A DNA stretch of 7,269 nucleotides, taken from Tidjanibacter sp. (lineage in GTDB: Bacteria; Bacteroidota; Bacteroidia; Bacteroidales; Rikenellaceae). Under the pieces are notes generated by a model. The model was given only the letters and a program-made list of their open reading frames with translations, did not search any database and was not told where the DNA came from. This document shows, in pieces, positions 1 through 5,474 of this stretch; positions within the stretch are counted from its first letter, which is position 1, and each line of letters opens with the position of its first letter. The DNA lies in contig JAFNVE010000012.1 of NCBI GenBank assembly GCA_017379955.1, positions 1-7,269 on the forward strand, written 5' to 3'. The translations under genes were made by a program, and so were the position numbers.

Positions 1-44
1 AAGAATCACTAAATTCCCTAATCTCCTTAAACTCTTTAAGTTCT
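1..44 (-). other. Spacer after the adaptor gene, leading to the next operon gene
   Basis: Read on the minus strand, the 44 bases after the adaptor stop hold a small AT-rich dyad (26-31 pairing with 35-40, 3-nt loop) and then AAGGAG, a good ribosome-binding sequence. There is no T-run, so nothing here looks like a terminator. The simplest reading is that the transcript continues to the left into a further gene. Adaptors of this type are usually followed by ABC ATPase and FtsX-like permease genes, but none of that is visible here. A GTG at 9-7 could be a start codon, though it lies rather far from AAGGAG and cannot be tested within the window. Confidence 0.35.
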
Positions 45-1307
45 CTATTTGTTTAGTATCAACACTTCATTCTCTCCGAAGTTATCATACGACGAAGTTA
101 TAACTTTTTCGCCGGGTTGTAAGCCCTCGATAACCTCATAATACTGCGGATTCTGTCTGCCGATGCGAATCTCACGGCGGTAGGCCTTCTCGCCCGTAGC
201 GTCGAGAACATATATCCACTTGCCGCCTGTCGCCTGATAGAACGAGCCACGAGGTATCAAGATTGCCTCGGCAGCCTCGCCCAACTGCAAATTGAGGTAG
301 TAGGTCTGACCGCTACGGATATTCTCGGGTGCAGCACCGCTGAAACGGAAGTCCGCCTTGAACTGACCATTGCGCACCTCGGGATATACCTTGCGGAGCT
401 GCATCTCGTAGCGGGTATCCTGACGCTCGAACGATGCTACAAGACCCGTAGTGATGCGGTCAATATAGTGCTCATCAATCTGCGCCTGCACCTTGTAGGT
501 GGTAAGGTCGTTCACCTGACCGATATTTGCGCCCTGCTGGAGCGACTGACCAAGAACGGCATCCAACATACCCACCTCGCCATCGATAGGAGCCTTCACC
601 TTGAGGTTATCCACTCGCTGGCGGATAAGCTCCATATTGCGCTGCATCGAGCGGAGGCTCTCCTCCATCTGCTCAACCTGCGAGGTACGATAGAGCGAGT
701 CCTGACGCTGACGCTCCAAGACCAAATTACGCCTTCCAACAGCAAGCTCATAATCCTCCTTCGAGCGCACATAATCCTCACGAGCCAACAATTTGTCGTT
801 ATAGAGGCTCTGATTCTGCTCAAAGGTACGCTTTAATCGCGACACCTCCATGTCGAGTTGTAGCTTCTCCTGGCGCAGAGCCAGACGCTCCTGCTCCATA
901 GAGATCATCGTGTTACGCAAGATGTTCTGCTTCTCGGCAAGGTCTGCCTCCGACTGCAAAATTTGCATCGAGAGGGAGTTGTTCGACATTTCAAGAATTA
1001 CATCGCCACGCTTTACCTGCGTGCCCTCCTCGGCAACGATACGCTCCACAACGCCCGACTCGAGGGGGGACAACTGGACGGTAGTCATCGGCTGCACGCT
1101 ACCCGTCAGGCGTACATAGTCGTTAAACTCGCCCTGCTCAACGGTGGCGATATTGACAAGCCCTGCATCGACACGCAAGGTCGAGGAGTTATCACGCAAA
1201 ATGAGCCAGCCGATAAAGCCAATTAGCACCACAACTGCTGCATAGGGCAGATTCTTCTTCTGAAAGATGGCACGCCATCCTTTCTTCTTTTCAAGTTTAA
1301 TATCCAT
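45..1307 (-). CDS. HlyD/MacA-type periplasmic adaptor (membrane fusion protein) of a tripartite efflux pump
   Basis: This 420-residue protein should bridge an inner-membrane pump to the TolC-family channel encoded just upstream. A Lys-rich cytoplasmic N-terminus is followed by one membrane anchor (about 22-38) and no lipobox Cys, so it is anchored by a helix as in MacA rather than by lipid. The lipoyl/barrel-sandwich halves lie at about 78-110 and 234-266 (VKAPIDGEVG at 237-246). They enclose a long coiled-coil hairpin, about 112-235, rich in Glu, Gln, Arg and Leu. Beta-barrel and membrane-proximal domains fill 267-420. The ATG at 1307 has an A-rich leader without a Shine-Dalgarno sequence, normal for Bacteroidota. 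It is the second gene of the minus-strand operon, 248 bp after TolC. The anchor and long hairpin favour an ABC (MacB/FtsX-like) partner over RND, but that gene is outside the window. Confidence 0.92.
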   Translation of the reverse strand: MDIKLEKKKGWRAIFQKKNLPYAAVVVLIGFIGWLILRDNSSTLRVDAGLVNIATVEQGEFNDYVRLTGSVQPMTTVQLSPLESGVVERIVAEEGTQVKRGDVILEMSNNSLSMQILQSEADLAEKQNILRNTMISMEQERLALRQEKLQLDMEVSRLKRTFEQNQSLYNDKLLAREDYVRSKEDYELAVGRRNLVLERQRQDSLYRTSQVEQMEESLRSMQRNMELIRQRVDNLKVKAPIDGEVGMLDAVLGQSLQQGANIGQVNDLTTYKVQAQIDEHYIDRITTGLVASFERQDTRYEMQLRKVYPEVRNGQFKADFRFSGAAPENIRSGQTYYLNLQLGEAAEAILIPRGSFYQATGGKWIYVLDATGEKAYRREIRIGRQNPQYYEVIEGLQPGEKVITSSYDNFGENEVLILNK

Positions 1308-1343
1308 ATTGTTTGAGTTTTAATTATATTTATATATCTGATT

Positions 1344-1547
1344 CGTCATTGCGAAGAATTGCATCTGCTATCGGTAGTGATACCTTAAACGGTCTATGCA
1401 ATTCTGTGGCAATCTACCTTTGTGTTTACCGCATTGCTGATACCTCGGTATTCCGAACGTTTTTTCAACAGCGGTAGATTCCCACGGTCGGGCATAGAGC
1501 CTAATTGCAACCAGAGCCCTTTTCGGTTGCCCTCCCTCGGAATGACG
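1344..1547. repeat. 204-bp multi-stem inverted-repeat element between the two efflux genes
   Basis: The ends are imperfect inverted repeats: 1344-1354 pairs with 1537-1547 at 10 of 11 positions. Inside are consecutive stems that do not cross. 1355-1364 pairs perfectly with 1396-1405 (10 bp). 1407-1418 pairs with 1473-1484 (11 of 12), enclosing 1436-1439/1469-1472 and the small hairpin 1440-1444/1447-1451. 1491-1493 pairs with 1499-1501, and 1507-1512 with 1525-1530. Together they form a multi-branch junction that could fold as DNA or as RNA of either strand. No reading frame or T-run terminator is seen. It fills most of the 248-bp gap between the TolC and adaptor genes, so the operon transcript must cross it. 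From memory, CGTCATT...AATGACG ends occur in dispersed intergenic palindromes of several bacteria, which favours a MITE- or REP-like repeat. No clear target-site duplication is visible. Confidence 0.65.
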
Positions 1548-1555
1548 GTAATTAG

Positions 1556-2878
1556 TTATCTAATAAGCGGTTGTCCGTTGTAGTAATCGACCATTCGGCT
1601 CTTGACGATATATTGCAGGCGGGCACGGAGCTTGTCCGACTTGGCTTGCAACAGGGTGTTGGCGGCGGTTTGGAGGTCGAGGGCGGAGATTAAGCCATTC
1701 TCAAATTTGCGCTCTGCACCATCGTAGGCGAGTTGTGCTGCCGATACCTTCTTCTGCCCCTGCACATACTGCTTGCCGAAGCCCTGCATCTGCTGCCAGG
1801 TCTGCGACACCTCGCTCTCTACTGCTCGCTCTATGGCTACTTGCTCCAACTGCGCCGAACGGTAGGCATTGGCTGCTCCGCGCTTCGAGGAGCGTGCTGA
1901 AAGACCGTTAAAAATAGGAATAGAGAGCGAAAGTTGAACATATCCACCTCGGTTGTTGCGGAACTGTGTGCCGAAGGGGTCGTACGCCGCCTTATTGTCG
2001 AAGTCGATAAAGTAGCTCGTGTTGTAACCGCCATAGAGGTAGAGCGATGGTGAGTATGCACCCTTTGCCTTTGCGAGGTTTAGGCGGCTCTGCTCGGTAG
2101 CAAAGCGGCTCGCTGCAATGCGAGGGTTATTTGCCAATGCATAATCCAACAATGCCTGCTCCGAAGAGGCACTTGGCAGAGCCTCCAAATTGATATTGGT
2201 CTCGATTACCAGCTGCTCGCCCTGCGGGTAGTTCATCACCTCACGCAACTTGATGTAGGCAAGTGCAAGGTTGTTCTCCTCGGTGGTGAGTAGATAATCG
2301 TAGTTTGCCTCCTGCGACTCAATCTCCGCCACATCGGCAGCACTCTTTGTTCCGAGGTCGAACTGTCGGCGCACAAGCTCCAAGGTGCGGCGTGATGCTT
2401 CCAACTGCTCACGGGCAATCTTGACTGCCTCGGTATAGTAAACTACATCCATATATGCCGAGAGGGTCTGCATAGCCACCTCATCGCGAGCTATCTCGGT
2501 TTCGACAGCACCCCGCTCGCGTGCTACCTTCATCGCTCGCACGGTGTTGATGCCCTGCAAGCCATCAAAGAGGGGCATCGAGCCACTAATGCCGTATGCA
2601 TTATTAAATGTGGTAACGCTGGTGTAGGCGTTTGTTGCAGGGTCGATACCACGACCGAAGTTCATAGCGCCACCCACCGAGCCATTCACTGCCGGGAACA
2701 AGGAGGCAACAGCCTCGCTGTAATTGGTCTTGCTATCATCGTGGGCAAGTTGCTTTTGTCCTACGCTAACGGAGTTCTCAACGGCATAGCGCATACAATC
2801 ATCTATTGTGAGAGGCTGTGCTACGCACACAAGTGTCAAAAAATTAGACACTGCAAATAGTATTAGTAGTCTTTTCAT
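1556..2878 (-). CDS. TolC-family outer-membrane efflux protein
   Basis: This 440-residue protein is the outer-membrane channel of the tripartite pump. Residues 1-20 form a signal peptide ending VCVA before Gln21. Two internally related halves follow, as expected for the TolC fold. Each has a strand ending in a PxF-(D/N)-G-L motif (SMPLFDGL at 100-107, SIPIFNGL at 319-326) followed by a helix. Each also has an R-x-F-x-x-G element followed by S-A-x-D (171-182 and 390-401). The length is typical of the family. I chose the ATG at 2878 because the signal peptide begins there. An in-frame ATG 22 codons upstream (2944) would add a charged, non-signal extension and start upstream of the candidate sigma-54 promoter. 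The gene is first in the minus-strand operon and divergent from the protease gene. Its signal-peptide codons contain a 17-bp dyad resembling the one in the intergenic region. Confidence 0.94.
   Translation of the reverse strand: MKRLLILFAVSNFLTLVCVAQPLTIDDCMRYAVENSVSVGQKQLAHDDSKTNYSEAVASLFPAVNGSVGGAMNFGRGIDPATNAYTSVTTFNNAYGISGSMPLFDGLQGINTVRAMKVARERGAVETEIARDEVAMQTLSAYMDVVYYTEAVKIAREQLEASRRTLELVRRQFDLGTKSAADVAEIESQEANYDYLLTTEENNLALAYIKLREVMNYPQGEQLVIETNINLEALPSASSEQALLDYALANNPRIAASRFATEQSRLNLAKAKGAYSPSLYLYGGYNTSYFIDFDNKAAYDPFGTQFRNNRGGYVQLSLSIPIFNGLSARSSKRGAANAYRSAQLEQVAIERAVESEVSQTWQQMQGFGKQYVQGQKKVSAAQLAYDGAERKFENGLISALDLQTAANTLLQAKSDKLRARLQYIVKSRMVDYYNGQPLIR
2834..2850. promoter_or_regulatory. 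TGTC-N9-GACA dyad inside the start of the TolC gene
   Basis: This 17-bp dyad matches the intergenic dyad at 2978-2994 in 15 of 17 positions, and the right-hand nine bases are identical. Its symmetry extends one base outward on each side to AGTGTC/GACACT (2832-2852). The centre at 2842 is 54 bases downstream of the predicted sigma-54 start site and falls in signal-peptide codons. It may be a second binding site for the operon regulator, or a coding coincidence. Confidence 0.45.
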
Positions 2879-2906
2879 AATGTTTTTGCGTTTTGCTCTC
2901 AATCGT

Positions 2907-2921
2907 ACCAAAGGTGTGCCA
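2907..2921 (-). promoter_or_regulatory. Candidate sigma-54 promoter for the TolC-adaptor operon
   Basis: On the minus strand, TGGCAC (2921 to 2916) matches the sigma-54 -24 element fully. At the required spacing the -12 region reads TGGT rather than TTGC, with the conserved G present and the C replaced by T. Transcription would begin near 2895, giving a 17-nt leader to the ATG at 2878. The sigma-54 activator encoded at 5475-6815 makes this promoter type reasonable. The same bases contain CACCTTTG (2916 to 2909), one base off the Bacteroidota housekeeping -7 box TAnnTTTG. I find no TTTG at the proper distance upstream of it, so I prefer sigma-54 without being sure. Confidence 0.4.
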
Positions 2922-2977
2922 AAATATCCAACCACTTGAACCACACGGATTTGCGTTAACGACCCTGTGGGTAAATG

Positions 2978-2994
2978 TGTCTAATAATTAGACA
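2978..2994. promoter_or_regulatory. Perfect 17-bp dyad, likely regulator-binding site (upstream activating sequence)
   Basis: TGTCTAAT and ATTAGACA form a perfect 8-bp inverted repeat around a single central A at 2986. The size suits a dimer of a Fis-type helix-turn-helix protein such as an NtrC-family activator. The centre is about 91 bp upstream of the predicted TolC sigma-54 start, within the usual range for enhancer sites. A near copy is at 2834-2850 and a weak copy (TGT-N11-ACA) at 3002-3018. That the regulator encoded in this window binds here is inference. Confidence 0.6.
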
Positions 2995-3001
2995 ATCGGT
3001 G

Positions 3002-3018
3002 TGTGATATATTGACACA
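3002..3018. promoter_or_regulatory. Degenerate third dyad overlapping the protease promoter
   Basis: This 17-bp segment keeps the TGT-N11-ACA frame of the dyad at 2978-2994, with 11 of 17 bases identical and centres 24 bp apart. It covers the candidate -33 element of the protease promoter (3010-3013), so a bound protein could block or assist that promoter. The match is weak and may be chance. Confidence 0.25.
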
Positions 3019-3040
3019 GCGCGATTTTGTAGTAACTTTG
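3010..3040 (+). promoter_or_regulatory. Bacteroidota-type promoter of the aspartic protease gene
   Basis: TAACTTTG at 3033-3040 fits the Bacteroidota -7 box TAnnTTTG exactly. ATTG at 3010-3013, 19 bases upstream, fits the -33 TTTG box at three of four positions. Transcription would start near 3047, giving a leader of about 40 nt. No Shine-Dalgarno sequence precedes the ATG. Confidence 0.65.
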
Positions 3041-3086
3041 TGAAAAGAAAAGTTGCAAAGTTTATAGGCGATATATTGGTAATACT

Positions 3087-4355
3087 ATGGTTATTCGCAA
3101 GATTATAGGTATGCTGTTTGGTGTTCTTTTGATGCAAGGTGTCATAGCCCAAGAGAACACATACGACAATGTTATCGGTGAGGCCATCGCTCGTGGTGAC
3201 TGGTTTGAAGCAAGGAATCTATACGAGAGTACAGCCGATAGTCTAAGTGATTATATGCGATTGTTCTCCGAGGCACTGCTTGACCATAACTTCAACAAAC
3301 CCGTGGGTGCTGTAGAGAAAATCCAGCGTATCTACGACGAGTACAACGCACATATGGGCAGTAATGTATTCTCGTTGTTTTGGACGATGTCAGAAAACTT
3401 GGCGAAACTCGGACACTTCGAGGTCGCCTATGGCATCTGCACAAGTCTGCTTGAACAGGCAAGGGAGTATATGGACGAGGGAACACGAATTGCATACGAG
3501 ACCAATGTCGTGCTTTTCGGTCTAAAATCGCAGTGGCCCAAAATACAGGTGACGAATACAGGGGTAAATTATGAGATACCATTCAAAATTGAAGACGAGC
3601 AAATAAAGTTCTCGGCTGAAAGTGGCAACCAAAGATTTGGTGTGATGCTCGACTCTGCAAGTCAGATAACAGTCATAGATAGAGAGTTAGCACAACAGTT
3701 GGAATTGAATATATCAGCTGACTCTATACAATTCAACGAAACACGATGCTCTCTAACGCTACTCAATACATTGCATCTTGGTTCAGCCAAGTTTGTTAAT
3801 GTCGTGTGCGCTGTACTACCACTAAGGGAGGTTGGTGTGACGGATTGCAGTATGATTCTCGGCAACGATATGTTGTGTATCTTCCCCGAAATTGAATTGG
3901 ACTACGAGCATTGTAGGTTGCATTTGAGATCTCAGTATGACATATTACCCAATACCCCTCGAAACCTTATGTTTAATAAGGTCCCATACATTCAAGCAAA
4001 AATAGATGGACTTCCCACAACGATACTTTGGGATACGGGTAGTAATAAGTCATCCATAGAGCCACATTTCTACAATGCGCATCGTGACCAGCTACCAGCG
4101 ACAAGTAAGCACGGCCGTAAGCGTGGAAAGACAGCAACAGGCAAAACCAGTAAACTCAAATACGCCATTTTGCCACATATGAACCTGACCATTGGAGATC
4201 TAACTGGAGGAATGAAGGATGTATATATGATTGAGGATATGCCTCACGCCGAGTTGATGAGCGTACCATTTGATGCGACTTTAGGTGCAGTGCCTCCCGT
4301 AGAATTCAAACGACTGATAATCAATTTTAAGGAAATGTATTTTGTTGTAAAATAG
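3087..4355 (+). CDS. Secreted retropepsin-like aspartic protease with two active-site lobes
   Basis: This 422-residue protein begins with a signal peptide (1-21, ending IAQ), so it acts in the periplasm or outside the cell. Residues about 24-150 are helical and resemble a TPR-like module. Two aspartyl-protease lobes follow. Lobe one has D189-S-A at 189-191 in the VMLDSASQITVI context and the partner ILGNDML at 257-263. Lobe two has a canonical D316-T-G-S at 316-319, after ILW, and TLGAVP at 398-403. Both lobes end in a similar beta strand motif (IELDY, LIINF). Retropepsins are normally dimers with one Asp per subunit; here one chain carries both, as in pepsin. Ala191 replaces the usual Gly. 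The substrate is unknown. The gene has its own promoter, ends 64 bp before the next ATG, and is AT-rich compared with the flanking efflux and regulator genes. Confidence 0.8.
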   Translation: MVIRKIIGMLFGVLLMQGVIAQENTYDNVIGEAIARGDWFEARNLYESTADSLSDYMRLFSEALLDHNFNKPVGAVEKIQRIYDEYNAHMGSNVFSLFWTMSENLAKLGHFEVAYGICTSLLEQAREYMDEGTRIAYETNVVLFGLKSQWPKIQVTNTGVNYEIPFKIEDEQIKFSAESGNQRFGVMLDSASQITVIDRELAQQLELNISADSIQFNETRCSLTLLNTLHLGSAKFVNVVCAVLPLREVGVTDCSMILGNDMLCIFPEIELDYEHCRLHLRSQYDILPNTPRNLMFNKVPYIQAKIDGLPTTILWDTGSNKSSIEPHFYNAHRDQLPATSKHGRKRGKTATGKTSKLKYAILPHMNLTIGDLTGGMKDVYMIEDMPHAELMSVPFDATLGAVPPVEFKRLIINFKEMYFVVK

Positions 4356-4365
4356 CATCGACAAA

Positions 4366-4396
4366 TGTGTTATAATAGAGAATTTGATTACCTTTG
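4366..4396 (+). promoter_or_regulatory. Bacteroidota-type promoter of the PDDEXK gene
   Basis: TACCTTTG at 4389-4396 matches TAnnTTTG, and TGTG at 4366-4369 sits 19 bases upstream as a three-of-four -33 box. The start site would be near 4403, leaving a leader of about 17 nt to the ATG at 4420. The promoter begins 11 bases after the protease stop, and no hairpin terminator lies between. This promoter probably also drives the regulator and kinase genes downstream. Confidence 0.6.
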
Positions 4397-4419
4397 TAAG
4401 AGATAATAAATACTTCATT

Positions 4420-5463
4420 ATGGATAATAGAATGCCAATAGATAAGGAATATAAGCAGTGGATTAAAGAGATAAAGAGCTATATCCGTAGTCAGCAGATA
4501 AAGGCAGCAGTAAAGGTTAATACTGAATTGCTAAAAGTCTATTGGCGTTTGGGTAGCGATATTGCTACACATAAGGCCGATGCACAATGGGGAAGCAAAT
4601 TCTATGAGTCATTGAGCATAGAGTTGAAGACTGAATTCCCTGATACGAGGGGCTTTTCGGTTACAAATCTCAAATACTGCAAACGCTTCTATGAACTTTA
4701 TAGTCAATCGGATATAATTAGTCAACAACTTGTTGACGAAATGGAATTGCCTATATTCTCTATTCCTTGGGGGCACCATACAGAAATTATTGCAAAATGC
4801 AAAACTGTTGACGAAGCACTATTCTATGTGAATAAAACCATAGAGAATGGTTGGAGTCGAGCTATGCTGTTGAATTTCCTTGACACAAAATTATATCTAA
4901 CAGAAGGCAAGGCAATAACAAACTTTCAGAGATTGTTGCCATCTCCCGTTAGCGACTTGGCACAGCAAACATTGAAAGACCCATATAATTTTGATTTTCT
5001 GACTATTCGCCAGAATTATGATGAAAAGGAATTGCAAAAGGCTTTAACAACCAATATCACAAAATTTCTTTTGGAATTGGGTAGTGGTTTTGCCTATGTA
5101 GGAGAGCAGTACCGTTTACAAGTTGGCGAGCAGGAGTTCTTTGCAGACTTGCTCTTCTATCATTTGAAACTGCGTTGCTATGTTGTTATTGAATTGAAGG
5201 TTGAGAGATTCAAGCCCGAGCATCTTGGACAGTTAGGTTTCTATATTACTGCTATCGATAGAGATGTAAAGAGTGATGCGGATAATCCAACCATCGGTTT
5301 GTTGATTTGCAAAACCAAAGACAGCCTCGTTGCAGAGTACGCATTAGGCTCAACAACATTGCCAATAGGAATTTCAGAATACGAATTGAAGCAAGTTATC
5401 CCTGATGACTTCAAAGGCTCACTTCCAACTATTGAAGAGATTGAGGCGAAACTAAACGAATAA
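4420..5463 (+). CDS. DUF1016/YhcG-family protein with a PDDEXK nuclease domain
   Basis: This 347-residue protein has the two parts of the YhcG family. The N-terminal DUF1016 helical domain, about 12-170, shows YWRLGSDI (41-48), W57-G58, FPDTRGFS (73-80) and N83-L84. The C-terminal PDDEXK nuclease domain, about 185-330, has D243 in FADLLFYH, E258-x-K260 in VIELKV, and Q271, so the catalytic set looks intact. Length is normal. Proteins of this family are often found near restriction-modification or other defence genes and are thought to act on DNA, but the role of a lone copy is unknown. A longer frame could start at TTG 4384, but that codon lies upstream of the promoter's -7 box, so it would not be on the transcript; ATG 4420 is the likely start. 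The gene is AT-rich (21 of 60 G+C at 4441-4500). It ends 11 bp before the regulator gene, which suggests co-transcription. Confidence 0.85.
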   Translation: MDNRMPIDKEYKQWIKEIKSYIRSQQIKAAVKVNTELLKVYWRLGSDIATHKADAQWGSKFYESLSIELKTEFPDTRGFSVTNLKYCKRFYELYSQSDIISQQLVDEMELPIFSIPWGHHTEIIAKCKTVDEALFYVNKTIENGWSRAMLLNFLDTKLYLTEGKAITNFQRLLPSPVSDLAQQTLKDPYNFDFLTIRQNYDEKELQKALTTNITKFLLELGSGFAYVGEQYRLQVGEQEFFADLLFYHLKLRCYVVIELKVERFKPEHLGQLGFYITAIDRDVKSDADNPTIGLLICKTKDSLVAEYALGSTTLPIGISEYELKQVIPDDFKGSLPTIEEIEAKLNE

Positions 5464-5474
5464 AGAGCAGAAAT

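Noticed and set aside
26..40. Small dyad after the adaptor gene as a rho-independent terminator
   Set aside because: The stem is six AT-rich pairs with a 3-nt loop and no following T-run, and a good AAGGAG follows, which suggests the operon continues.
468..1226. Plus-strand open frames opposite the adaptor gene
   Set aside because: They are antisense to the coiled-coil and lipoyl regions of a well-supported adaptor and have no domain, promoter or ribosome-binding site.
1415..1422. TACCTTTG on the plus strand inside the intergenic repeat, a match to the -7 box
   Set aside because: No TTTG-like -33 box lies 19-21 bases upstream, and the bases are part of a paired stem (1407-1418/1473-1484). 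A transcript would run antisense into tolC. Probably chance.
1344..1547. The multi-stem element as a tRNA-like gene, riboswitch or simple terminator
   Set aside because: It is far too long for a tRNA and lacks a recognisable T-loop. No known riboswitch core is recognised, and no stem is followed by a T-run on either strand.
2941..2970. CCACA-N20-TGTGG inverted repeat in the divergent region
   Set aside because: Only five bases per arm with a long spacer and no second copy; expected by chance.
4384..4419. TTG at 4384 as the start of the PDDEXK protein
   Set aside because: It lies upstream of the -7 box TACCTTTG and of the predicted transcript start, and the added 12 residues do not resemble the family's N-terminus.
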